From assembly GCA_016760335.1 (NCBI GenBank), contig CM028671.1:38847456-38911455 (forward strand): a stretch of 64,000 nucleotides of DNA, given 5' to 3'. Source of the stretch: Gastrodia elata (Eukaryota > Streptophyta > Magnoliopsida > Asparagales > Orchidaceae). The notes under the pieces were generated by a model. That model made no database searches. It saw only the letters and a list, made by a program, of their open reading frames with translations, and had not been told where the DNA came from. Shown here piece by piece: positions 21,978-32,244 of this stretch (within the stretch, counting starts at the first letter, position 1; each line of letters begins with the position of its first letter). Both the position numbers and the translations under genes were made by a program.

Positions 21978-22862
21978 TGTAACAATCCTAAGTTGTTACC
22001 CTAGCCAGACCTGGATTAATTAAGCTAAACTAAGGTTTGATTTTGATTCCATTGGATTCAATGGGTCATTTAAGCCTAACCCTAGAAGTTTGGAATCATT
22101 TGGAGCTACAATAGGAAATATGGTATTTTTGGTTATTTTTAAGCCCTGAAAAATACCTAAATTATTTTGATCTCCAAATTAAAATCTGATTTTATTTTTG
22201 AATTCATCATACCCTAATTAGCTAAGGGTAAAATTTCAGGAATTTTTGGAGCTCATTTGGTCCTAAATTGGATTTGGATAATTTAAGAACAATTATATAT
22301 TATTTAATTAATTTTATTTATATTTAAAATTAATTTTATGAAAAAAACAAAACTTGGGAATTGTTGTCGGGACCGCCGCAGATCCGTTGCGGGGTCCCGA
22401 CAACGGCGCACGCGTTTCGGCCACCCGATGCATTAGCACGCATCCTGCCCCAAACCATCGAACGATGGGATCTGCTCCGTGTTAAGATTAAATCATAGGC
22501 GTTGAATCCATCGCGCGTATCCAACAGCTACCACCCTATCCTGTTAAGTAACACATCAGAGCAGTTCGAGACCAATGGTCGCTCCATCAGACGGCGGAGA
22601 CAAACCCGAGCACCGTGAATCGTCTCCCTCGCCTCGCCCGTCTGCGTCTGACCCCCCCCCCCCCCCCCGATAGCCAGGATCCTCCCTATCACGTGGTAGT
22701 AGGGGAAAACCACCAAAATACCTCTCCTGCCCTCGACGCGTTCGTCTGGCCGGCTGCCTTCTCCCCAAATTGCCCATAGCCGTTGGCCAGAGCTATTCGC
22801 ATCGGCCTGTGCCTCTCGCCATTGCTCGAGCTCGGGAAACCACCCACATAGCTCCTCAAGCC

Positions 22863-22870
22863 TATAAACA
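22863..22870 (+). promoter_or_regulatory. Likely TATA box, 5' LTR of element 3
   Basis: TATAAACA follows 'ctcctcaagcc' in the GC-rich block. The 3' LTR has TATAAATA at the same place (33128). It is the probable core promoter of element 3, now with one change from the better consensus. Confidence 0.5.
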
Positions 22871-25734
22871 CCCCCAGTGATTAACAGTGAGTCCCTTTGC
22901 TCACTGTGAACACTCAATTTCCCCAATTGAAGTCTGTGGAGCTCCTGTCTTCCTCGATAAATTACGACATTCCCGAAGCTTGAACCACTGATAAAGGGCC
23001 CGTTTAGTGTTCAGACCCCCTGTGAAGCTTCGTCTACTGTCCAGGAAGCTCCAGCGCACCTCAATTCCCCTCGGCTAAGCCTGCAGCCCGACTTGAGGTA
23101 CAACCTTCCTCCATTGAAATTTCTTCAGCTCATTTCCATTCTATCTTCTGGATTAAGCCCTAGATGTCGTCCAGAGCACCTTAGCCAACTACAAAGCCCG
23201 TGGTGATTGTCGCCTGGGGCTAAGCTAGCTCGAGTCGATCGTATCGATCAACTGAGCTAGCCGCCGAGCCAATGGCTGAGTTCGAGTAAGGACCCATCGA
23301 GTGGATGCGCCTCATGTTAAGATACGTTGGGGTTCGACTCGCGTCACTTCCCGGAACGTGTAGGGATCGAACCCCGGTCAAATCGAGACATCTGTGAGGA
23401 GAATTGTCCCCTCACAGTCGCCTTGAGATGCCCGTATCGAAGGTGTCTCGGTCGAGTAGCACCCCGTCGATCCAGAGGGATCCAGATGGGGGTTCTTGGT
23501 TCAATCGATGCGTCTCGACTCCCTGAACGTGTAGGGATCGAGTTGATTCTCTGTCGTCGCTGGAGCCCCGAGAATTTTGGTGCTGAAGCTCGGCTAACTC
23601 GGGACCCGTCGAGAGGAAGCAGACGAAGTCGCGAGTTCTGGGCCAGGCCGACCCGTGACCCATGCGGTTCTGATTTTGGGCCGCACGTAATTAATATTTA
23701 TTGGACGACATTTTTAATGATTGTGAATTAAATTAATTAAACCCTATAGTTTTAATTTAAATAAACATTCATATTATATTAATTTAATAACTTTTGCTAT
23801 ACTGATCCAAATGGTATGATCCAATATATCATTTGAATTAGAAAAATACAAGGAACCTAAATATAAAATAAAATTTCAAATCCAATGGTTAGATTTAAAA
23901 AATTTTGCCAAACTTTTTGCTATCCTTAATTAAATCATATTAAATTTAATAATTATCCAAATATGGAGATTAAGGGCTCTGATTGCTCCATAGGTCCTAG
24001 AGAACAATTGGAGACCCTTAAAACTAGTTTTGAATATTTATTTTTCTTAATCACCCCTTAATCACCCTAATTAATGATTAGTAAATTTAACCTTAATTAA
24101 GTCTCAGATATAGGGTAAGTAAGTTCCTAATGCTATATTAGTCTATTAGAACCTAAGTGTAAGGTTGGATTGTCATAAAGATGCCTATTTTTACTAATCA
24201 CTCTAATGGGCTTAATTAAGTATTAATGATAATTAGTTTAATTAAGTGGTTAAAAATCTGAGACAAGTAAAATTCCTACTCTATTAATCAATATGAAACA
24301 CATTAAAATAGATTTAGGTTAGTTTGGATAACTAAACCCTAAAATTCCAATTTTGGCCTTAAGAGGGGTAATTTGGTCATTTTTACCAAAGTGTGTTTAA
24401 ATGCTCCTTAAACTTGGAAATTTCAGTAAACTACCCTAAGTTAGATTAGAAATGTTCTCTGAACTCTTAGACTAATAATAATGTAATGTGATCATTTATT
24501 TAAGAAATCTTTAATTTAACCCTGATTAAGACACTTAGATCTTAAGTGACCTTAAAAGAAGTTACTTAAGCTTAACACTTAAATGTAATCATTTCAAAAG
24601 TCACTTGATAAGTTCAAACTAGTTAAATTATATGCTTAAATGTTAAGAGAAACAATAATGGAACGTCCTAAAAAAAATCTAGCTTCAAGTCTAAAGTAAT
24701 CAAAGCTCAGATCCTTAGATCTTAAGTAGCCCTAACAGTATTAATATGAGTTTCATGTTTAATCCAATACTTAAAATTATCAATTTCAACCTTAATAAGC
24801 TCCATATAGTTTAACTATGAACTTAGGTTCTAAAAGAATCACAAATGGAAGCTCTTAAGATAAAACTCTAATTTAGAAATCTAAAGTGATCAAACCTCAG
24901 ATCCTTAGATCTTAGATCTTAGACTTAGGTCTTCAATTTGAATTAAATCATCTGCAATTGAAATTCTTTAAATGATTGATTATTGAATCTTTTGAAACCT
25001 TCCATGTGGGTATAGGATGATTCAATCTATAAGATAATGAAAGTATCTTAAAGGTTGAACATAGATCTTAAATTCTCAAGTTCTTAATCGATTGTTTTAT
25101 CTTATAATCAGTAGAATAGCCTTTCACTAAGTTGTTAGTTCCTGAATCTTTCAGCTTATAGGATCCTTTACCTTTAATTTGGGTAATAAGTGTGAACCCT
25201 AGATCTTAGTAAGAAAATTTACCTTGGATTTAGGATTTGGACTCAACATAACTTTAAGGACGTAAATCTTAGATTCTACTCGATAGCTAGATATTGGAGA
25301 TCCAAAACTTGTACCTTCTCAGAGTAGTTATATTGGGTAATTAGATAACATCAGATGTCATATAGTCTAGATTGAGTTTCTTGCTTACGTTGACTAGATT
25401 GCTTGCCATACCTTGGATATTGAGTCTTATCCCTTGAGCATAATAGGGGAACTTAGGATATGGATGATGCATCCTAAGTTAGTATTTGAATTGCATATCA
25501 TTCGGTTTTGCCTTTTTTGCAGTTGGTTGAATATGTCGTAGCTTAGTATGCCTCTTCTGTAGTAGTATTGTATAGACTAGACTCAGACCTAGCATATTTG
25601 GATGGCTAGGTTGGGGATCGATTGATTGATATTGGAGGCCCTGGATGTCCTATTGGCTGATATGATAGTACTATGTCTTATGCTTATTGCTACTTTAGCT
25701 GGATGTTCAATATGGTTTTCTGATTTGCTTTGCC

Positions 25735-25830
25735 ATATGCTTTAGTGGCCTTATTTTTTGTATTTGCTCACTTTGCCACATGTCTCAGTGGCTTTATAGA
25801 TTGTTGATTTTGCCACATGTCTCAGTGGCT
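25735..25830 (+). repeat. Short tandem repeat within LTR
   Basis: Three copies of a unit built on 'tttgccacatgtctcagtgg', spaced about 45-55 bases; the first copy is diverged. The same array is in the 3' LTR at about 36165-36265, so it predates insertion. Confidence 0.6.
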
Positions 25831-26670
25831 TTTCTTTCCTTTTTTCGTTCTTGACTAGCATGTTGTATGTACACTCATATGACTTACATATATATATTTT
25901 GGCATGTTTAGGATGCTAGAATTGCACATTTTTAGTATTTGTGTTCTTTTATATACTCAGCATGTGTAACATGATCATAAGCATGATAGGTTCAGAATTA
26001 TATTGTAGTTGCTATTTCTTTTAGCTTTTAGCCTCACTTTATTTATTTTGCATTGTATGCTGGCTATAAATGGATAGTTTTAGTAACTTGTTTCCTTTAT
26101 AGCTTGTTGCACCCTTTACTGCTTGCATGTGTAGTTAAATTAAAATGTGACATCTTTAAATGTTTAGTTCATTAAAATAGCCTAAAATGTACTTAGACAA
26201 TTGTCTAACTGTAACCTTTTTGTTTTGTTGGCTGGGGCCCTGGCATTTGTGATACCGACAAATGTGAGATTCAGATGTGTTTGTGGGCACTATCGTAGAA
26301 GAGGAGCAGGTTCAGGAGGAGGATCATCCTGCTGCTGTTTAGTTAGATTTTGCCTTTGTTTCAGTGAGATTGAGAGACTTTTCATTTTCTTGAAACTTCA
26401 GTTTGTAATAATTAATTCTGGATGTATTTTATTTTCTGCATTATGATGAGTTACTATATTGCATTCTCTTTTCCTACTATGTGTGCTTGTTGATATTACT
26501 CTATTATTCATTACTTCTGCCACTTTGATACTTGTATATTGATGATGTTATAGTACTTGGTGACGAGTCCTTGGCTTAAGGCAGGTTGGGTTTACCTAAC
26601 CTTACCTAAGTTGGGGATTTGCCACAGTTGGAGCACCGTACTTCTATATTGTCAGTACGGGGCCCCACTG

Positions 26671-26682
26671 TTGGTATCAGAG
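26671..26682 (+). other. Primer binding site of element 3
   Basis: TTGGTATCAGAG lies one base after the 5' LTR. It fits the initiator-Met tRNA 3' end, the standard primer of many plant LTR elements. It is intact here. Confidence 0.85.
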
Positions 26683-26890
26683 ATCACCATAAGGTGTCAG
26701 AATGGGATCTATGATTCCTTTCTACCTAGTGGACCATTCTTCTAAAATACAAACATCAATATAAGTGACATCCATAGCATAGTAGTGTCAGTAACTCCAT
26801 ACAAAATATAGGAGGAGAATACTCCCATCTTAATAATTTAATCATCTGAAGTCTAACACAAATGTAATAAAATTCTGTCCTCAGTGTCAA

Positions 26891-27295
26891 ATGGATTCTA
26901 AAGAGTCCGATATAGACTATTATCAGCGTGCCTTCAAGAGAGTTTGGAGCTGTAGCTTCAAATGGAGGTAGGAAAGCAACTGGCAGATTGAAGGAGTTTC
27001 AGCAAAAGGGATTTTAGTCATGGAGAAGCTTCTATATCAAGCTATATATCAAGGGCTCAACTTTCCCATATACGCACAAGAATGGTTGTGCCGGGTGGAG
27101 TCCATTCTGATACACATAGAGTGTCCTGAGTCACTTTATGTAGATATTGTGATAAACCTGATGGTGGACTACGCCGGAGTTCGGTGGTATGAGACTGTGG
27201 CAAGGCTCGAGAAGAAACGTAACAGGAAGCGTCGGGAAGTCACTTTTGAGGACTTTTGTGTAGCCTTTAGGGCAGAGTATATTGATAAAGTTTGA
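26891..27295 (+). pseudogene. Extra capsid-like ORF upstream of gag (element 3)
   Basis: A 135-codon frame from the ATG at 26891, with a single in-frame TAG at 26969-26971 and its own stop at 27293-27295. It aligns codon by codon with 15539-15925 of element 2: start Met, R-x-F...W, I-E-G-V-S, E-W-L-C-R-V, W-Y-E-T and 'VTFEDFCVAFRAEYID'. A basic insert ('KKRNRKRR') before V-T-F is only in this copy. The W-Y-E-T...D-F-C-x-A-F pattern is that of Tekay capsid, yet a full capsid domain also exists in gag downstream. Conservation of the frame between two diverged elements suggests it was once translated. Function unknown; duplication of gag is my inference. Confidence 0.65.
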
Positions 27296-27452
27296 ATAAT
27301 AGTTAGGATAAATGTTAGTTCATTTTTAAAGCAACTCCATTTGATTTATAGTTTTGGCATTGTAATCCCTTAATTCTATAATTAATGAAAGATTTTGATG
27401 TCTCTTCCTTATAGTAAATTCTAAGTTTGTCTCCTTTTCTTAATTCACTAGA
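27296..27452 (+). other. Spacer between extra ORF and gag (element 3)
   Basis: 157 AT-rich bases with no ORF, ending in 'ctccttttcttaattcactag' and then the gag ATG at 27453. The pyrimidine tract plus TAG resembles a 3' splice site, as in element 2. A GT within 'gataaagttt' (27290) is a weak donor candidate; splicing there would not keep the extra ORF in frame with gag. Confidence 0.3.
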
Positions 27453-28687
27453 ATGGATTCCGGATCACCACCCACCATTACTCCTATCAAGAACACTATT
27501 GCCTCTAGTAGTTCTAACGATGAGGTGGCTCATCTGCGAGCCATGGTGGCAACTTTATTGGAAAACCAAACTCAACATGCGCTCGTTATGCAGAAATTAC
27601 TGAATGATCGTACAACTCCAGTCACTGTCACTGCTCTGACAGTTCATGCTCCACAAGTTGCTTCTTCTTCATATCATTCAGTGGATAATCTCCTTCACAA
27701 TTTTTTGAGGTTAAGACCTCCAACCTTCGGTGGGAACCTGTCTCCAATGGATACAGCCGACTGGCTGAAAGCTGTGGAAAGGGTTCCTCGTTAGTCTTAA
27801 GGTCCCGAACTCAGAAGCTGTTCGTCTCGCCACCCGTCTGTTTCATGCGAAAGCAGAATATTGGTGGGAAGAGATTCGAAACACCAAGTTCGCTGACTAC
27901 GAGTTAGAAGACATCCCCTGGGATGAGTTCGTCGAGGCCTTCAAGGCTGAATTCATTCCCCCATCCGCACAAAACATTATTGCATATACGATCATGAGGT
28001 TGACTCAAGGGAGTCGTTCAGTCGCTGAATACGAAAGAGAGTTTCATAGATTGATTTATTTTGCGCCAGAAGTTACCCATTCTGAGTTAGCTAAGTGCCA
28101 TCGCTTTCTTTGTGGAGTCTGAAGTTCACTAAAGAACTAGATTGTGCCGCTCTGTCTAACTAGCTTCTTCAAAATAGTGGAAATGGCTAAGGTGATAGAG
28201 CATCATCAATCTGAAGAGGATCTTAAGAGAAAAGCGCAAACAACTCTAAACCCTCAAGGAAACTTCAAGAGACACGGATCTAACCCTACGAAAGTATATC
28301 AACTGGAAGCAGCACCTACTGTCGAACAAGCTCAAAACTGTACTAAGCCACATCCGTATGGCAAGTGTTACCATTTTGCTCAGAGCTGTTTTAATTGTGG
28401 GCGTACAGGCCACCGATTCTACCAATGCGACCACATGGAAATAATAGATGGAGTTCAAATGAAGCCTTGCCATAAGAAGCAAGTGTTCTGAGCAACTCCA
28501 CTGAACCAGAGGGAATCAAATCTGGCAATAATGCCAGCCCCTGCTTCTGAAGTTGCTCACATGTAACCACCAGTCCCCAATTCTCATAACTATCAGCGAC
28601 GGCGGTCTAACAATCATCCTGCTGGACCTGCACGAGTATATGCCTTAACTCCTATTGAATCCGCCGAAGATAACAATGCGGTTTCAG
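27453..28687 (+). pseudogene. Gag polyprotein (element 3)
   Basis: Starts 'MDSGSPPTITPIKN'. Capsid: 'FLRLRPPTFGGNLSPMDTAD', 'WLKAVE', a frameshift near 27785, then 'NSEAVRLATRLFHAKAEYWW', 'DIPWDEFVEAFKAEFIPP', 'LTQGSRSVAEYEREFHRL'. A second frameshift is near 28120. Nucleocapsid: intact zinc knuckle at 28387-28428 ('CFNCGRTGHRFYQC'). Stops at 28489 and 28564. The tail has 'ARVYALTPIESAE' before the candidate donor at 28688. The protein formed the particle shell and bound RNA. It is nearly complete but not translatable in one piece. Confidence 0.85.
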
Positions 28688-28775
28688 GTACATACTCCTA
28701 ACCTCTCCTGTTAAAATTGCAATTCTGTATATTTACTTCTTTTCAAGCTGTTGATGCAAAATGGTGTAAATTTAG
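28688..28775 (+). other. Candidate gag|protease intron, element 3 (88 nt)
   Basis: Starts GTACATACT after exon end TCAG (a near-ideal CAG|GT donor context) and ends AAATTTAG before GCACA. The split codon GG|C (phase 1) falls exactly between the Gag tail and protease start. Without splicing, gag ends at TAA 28699-28701, four codons inside. The interior differs from the inserts of elements 1 and 2, while position, phase, GT and AG are kept. Splicing is inferred. Confidence 0.65.
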
Positions 28776-29030
28776 GCACACTTTATTTCAACAACGAACC
28801 TTGTAATGTATTGTTTGATACCGGTGCTAGTCACTCGTTTATCTCTGAACGATTTGCTAATAACCTTAAACTTTACGCATGCAACCTAGCACAAAAGTTG
28901 AGTGTTGGCCTTCCATCGGAATCCAACTAAGTGCCCATAAATTTGCAATATCAAAGTCCTGATAAATGATCAAGAATTTTAGGCTAAACTAATCATCCTG
29001 CCGATAGCTAACTTTGATATCATCCTTGGG
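28776..29030 (+). pseudogene. Aspartic protease (element 3)
   Basis: After the candidate acceptor the frame reads T-L-Y-F-N-N-E-P-C and then the catalytic 'LFDTGASHSFI' with intact D-T-G, the only intact one among the four copies. A stop at about 28928-28930 and a frameshift around 28940-29030 break the C-terminal half. The 'MNWLS' motif resumes at 29031 in the next frame. Its job would be maturation of Gag-Pol. Confidence 0.8.
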
Positions 29031-30720
29031 ATGAATTGGCTCAGTGACAATAATGCAGTGATAAACTGCCATAAAAAGAAAGTCACTCTCCATTCTCAGG
29101 GCAAGCCTGAAACGTTTGTGGGGAAAACCAGCACACAATTATCCTTAATAAACGCCATTAGAGCCAAACAATTGGTAGGCAAGGGTTGTAATGCTTACTT
29201 AGTTACCATGATGGGCGAAACAAAAGAAAATATCTCTCTTGTTGATTGTAAGGTAGTCAAAGAATTTGCCAATGTATTTCCAGAAGATTTGCCTGGTGTA
29301 ACTCCTTTCAAAGAAGTAGAATTCTCTATTGAATTGATCTCTGGTACCCAACCGATATCCAAAGCACCTTATAGAATGGCACTTAAGGAGCTTCAAGAGC
29401 TCAACGAGCAATTGCAAGAGCTCTTGAATAAAGGCTTCATCAGGCCAAGTATGTCTCCTTGGGGAGCGCCAATCTTATTTGTGAAAAAAAAAGATGGATC
29501 TATGCGTATGTGTATAGACTATCGTGAATTGAATAAGGTCACCATAAAGAACAAATACCCACTGCCTAGAATTGATGATTTGTTTGACCAGTTATCTAGA
29601 GCCATGATATTTTCCAAGATCGATCTAAGGTCTGGATACCATCAACTGCGAGTAAAAGAAGACGATATAGGGAAGACGACTTTCCGTACTTGTTATGGCC
29701 ACTTCGAGTTTTTGGTGATGTCATTCGGACTCACCAATGCACCGTCAATCTTTATGGATTTAATGCACCGAGTGCTAAAACCGTACTTGGACAAGTTTGT
29801 GATCGTCTTCATCGATGATATCCTCATTTATTCCAAAACACTAAGAGATCATGAAGAGCATCTGAGGTTAGTACTAGAAACTTTGTGCGAGCATCAAATT
29901 TATGCCAAGTTCTCCAAATGCGAGTTCTGGCTTAACTCCATTGCATTTTTGGGGCATGTAGTCAATGCTCAGGGTATTCGGGTAGATCATAGTAAAGTAA
30001 AAGCTATTCAGGACTGGGCTTAACTTAAGTTTGTCACCGACATTAGAAGTTTCCTGGGATTAGCGGGATACTACAGGAAGTTTGTTAAGGGCTTTTCCCA
30101 GATTGCTTCGCCATTGACTAAATTGACTCAAAAGGCCATTCCGTTCATTTGGAGTCCAGAGTGCGAGGAAGCATTTCAAACTCTAAAGGATGCTCTTTCT
30201 ACCGCTCCAGTTCTTGTTCTACCTAAAGAAGGTTTGAACTATCAGGTATATATCAATGCCTCTGGAATCGGTCTAGGTTGTGTTTTAATGCAAGAGGGAT
30301 AGGTAATTGCCTACACCTCTCGACAGTTAAAACCCCACGAGCGAAATTACCCGGTTCATGATCTTGAGCTTGCGACCGTAATATTTGCCTTGAAGATATG
30401 GCGTCACTATCTGTACGGAGTGCAATGTTCAATTTTCACCGATCATCAAAGTTTGAAGTATATTTTCACCCAGAGAGAGTTGAATTGTCGCCAGAGAAGA
30501 TGGTTGTAACTCATCAGTGATTATGACCTCAGTATCCAATATCATCCAGGAAAAGCTAATGCAGTGGCCGATGCTCTTAGCCGTCGTGCTACTTTAACCT
30601 CTATAATTGCATCCAGTTCTTTAGAACCTAAATTTCGTAAGCTCGAGATTTCTCCCGTCAGTGGCGATATGCTGAGCTCGCTCTTAGCAAATATTAATGT
30701 GGAACCCACTTTCCACTGAG
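29031..30720 (+). pseudogene. Reverse transcriptase-RNase H (element 3)
   Basis: A 330-codon open run (29031-30023) covers the protease tail and most of RT: 'GFIRPSMSPWGAPILFVKKK', 'MCIDYRELNKVTIKNKYPLP', 'FRTCYGHFEFLVMSFGLTNA', catalytic F-I-D-D intact, and thumb. A TAA at 30021-30023 follows; the same frame continues 'FLGLAGYYRKFVKG' and RNase H, with 'YINASGIGLG' (first Asp changed to Asn), 'VHDLELATV', 'IFTDHQSLKY' and 'YHPGKANAVADALS'. Further stops are at 30300, 30507 and 30717. No frameshift is seen across this region, so it is lightly damaged. RT active residues are retained; RNase H has lost one. Confidence 0.9.
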
Positions 30721-31949
30721 ATGTCTCTATCTCGCAAACCAAAGATGATGAGTATTTGAAACTTAAAGCAGATATTGAAGTTGGTCTTCATCAGGATTTG
30801 CAGTTGCGAAATAGTGCAGTTTATCAAGGTAATCGATTGTGGATTCCAAAGTCCATGCATCAAGAGGTTTTAGTCGAAGGCCATAATTCTGGGTATCATA
30901 TTCATCCAGGCAGTACTAAGATGTACAAAGATTTGAAACAATCATTTTGGTGGCCAGGTATGAAGAAAGATATAGCTGGCTTTGTGGCCAAATGTCATGC
31001 TTGTAATTTAGTAAAGGCTGAACACCAAAGACATAGTGGTCTTCTGCATCTATTAGATATCCCTGAATGGAAATGGTTTGATATATCTATGGACTTTGTC
31101 ATGGGATTGCCTCATGCAAAATCAGGTGCCGATGCGATCTCGGTGATAGTAGATCGCATAACCAAATCAGCACATTTTCTTCCCATCCGTCAAACTGATT
31201 CTGTAGAGAAGTTAGCAAAACTCTACATCAAGGAAATCGTTAGATTGCATGGGATTCCAAAATCAATCATATCTGATGAAGACAACAGATTTACTTCCAA
31301 GTTTTGGCAAGCTGTGCATCAATACCTGGGTACGACTCTAGCCATGAGTACAGCTTTTCATCCTCAAACGGATGGTCAAACTGAAAGAGTGAACCAAATT
31401 TTGGAAGATTTGCTTAGGCTATGTATTCTTGATTTTGCTGGTTCCTGGGAAGATCATATCCTATTAGTGGAGTTTGCCTACAATAACAGTTCAAGCCAGT
31501 ATTAAGATGGCCCCTTATGAAGCGCTGTATGGTACAAAATGCAGTACTACTCCGCTAGCTTGGTCAGAAACTGGAAGCGTTCAGCTCTTTGGTTCAGAAT
31601 TAGTTGAAGAAACCAGTAATAAGATCAAATTAATTCAGCAGAGAATCCGTTCAGCTCAAGATCGTCAAAGCAAGTATCATGATTCTCATCACCATCTCCT
31701 AGAATTTAATGAGGGAGATTCTGCTTATCAAAAAGTCAGTCCAATGAAAGGTGTCTTCAGATTTGGGGTAGCTGGAAAACTTAGTCCCCACTATGTTGGA
31801 CCTTTCAAAGTTTTGGCCAAAGTAGGATCATCTGCCTATCGGTTAAGTCTCCCTGATGGCTTTATAGCCGTTCACAACGTATTTCATGTATCATCATTGA
31901 GAAGATGTCTTCGAGACCCTTCTCATCTCGTTCAACTACCAGCAGTAGA
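30721..31949 (+). pseudogene. Integrase (element 3)
   Basis: Open at 30756-31505 and, after a one-base frameshift near 31490, at 31474-32013. The zinc-binding part has 'EGHNSGYHIHPG' and 'KCHACNLVKAE'. The core has 'DISMDFVMGLP' (Asp 1), 'IISDEDNRFTSKFWQ' (Asp 2), 'STAFHPQTDGQTERVN' and the Glu in 'ILEDLL'. The C-terminal domain has 'KVSPMKGVFRFGVAGKLSP', 'YVGPFKVL' and 'VHNVFHVSSLRRCL'. The catalytic triad appears intact. It would insert element DNA into chromosomes. Confidence 0.9.
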
Positions 31950-32193
31950 GATTCAACCCGATCTTTCATATGCCGAAGAACGTATGATAATCTTAGCTCA
32001 TGATCAAAAGTAGCTGAGGAATCGTTCGATCCCTATGGTTAAAATTCAGTGGACGAATCGATCGTTAGAAGAATTTACTTGGGAGAAAGAGGTGGATATG
32101 CGCAATAAATATCCCCAGCTCTTTGCAAACCCAAGTACTGTTCTTTTCTCCTCTATCATTTGTATTTCAACTCGTATTATCTCACTAAAATAA
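31950..32193 (+). pseudogene. Integrase C-terminal chromodomain (element 3)
   Basis: Continues in frame from integrase with 'SYAEERMIILAHDQK', a TAG at 32011-32013, then 'LRNRSIPMVKIQW', 'SLEEFTWEKEVDMRNKYPQL' and a stop at 32191-32193. This is the Tekay-type chromodomain, likely aiding targeting to heterochromatin. Only one stop separates it from integrase. Confidence 0.85.
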
Positions 32194-32231
32194 TTCTTCA
32201 CTTAGGTGATGTCGGGGACGACATCGTTCTT

Positions 32232-32244
32232 AAGTGGGGGAGTT
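32232..32244 (+). other. Polypurine tract of element 3
   Basis: AAGTGGGGGAGTT directly before the 3' LTR start TGTAAC, preceded by the conserved 'gggacgacatcgttctt'. It would prime plus-strand synthesis. Confidence 0.8.

Larger units (their letters stand above)
21978..26669 (+). mobile_element. 5' LTR of element 3
   Basis: 4692 bases from TGTAACAATCCTAAG to GGGGCCCCACT; the last base is probably a mutated A of the terminal CA. It contains AT-rich U3, a GC-rich promoter block (about 22360-23680), a 17-C run (22652-22668), repeated 'ccttagatctta' motifs at 24530-24910 and a tandem repeat near 25735-25830. It lacks 152 bases present in the 3' LTR (35527-35678). The ORFs in the GC-rich part (22336-22926, 23327-23731) have no protein signature and look like composition effects. 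Confidence 0.9.

Noticed and set aside
22652..22668. Run of 17 C as a functional element
   Set aside because: The 3' LTR has a shorter, interrupted C run at the same place, which suggests replication slippage.
22336..22926. Overlapping minus-strand ORFs with G/R-rich translations
   Set aside because: Composition effect of the GC-rich block and its 17-C run; the frames differ in the 3' LTR copy (32605-33113).
23327..23731. 134-codon ORF in the 5' LTR of element 3
   Set aside because: LTR sequence; the 3' LTR copy does not preserve it as an equivalent frame, and there is no domain.
26201..26446. 81-codon ORF near the end of the 5' LTR, repeated at 36628-36822
   Set aside because: Present in both LTRs only because LTRs are duplicates; low-complexity Cys/Gly/Arg and hydrophobic content, and length not conserved.
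27290..27452. In-frame fusion of the extra ORF to gag by splicing
   Set aside because: With the weak donor at 27290 and acceptor at 27451 the frames do not match, and element 2 differs in phase; kept only as a leader-intron idea.
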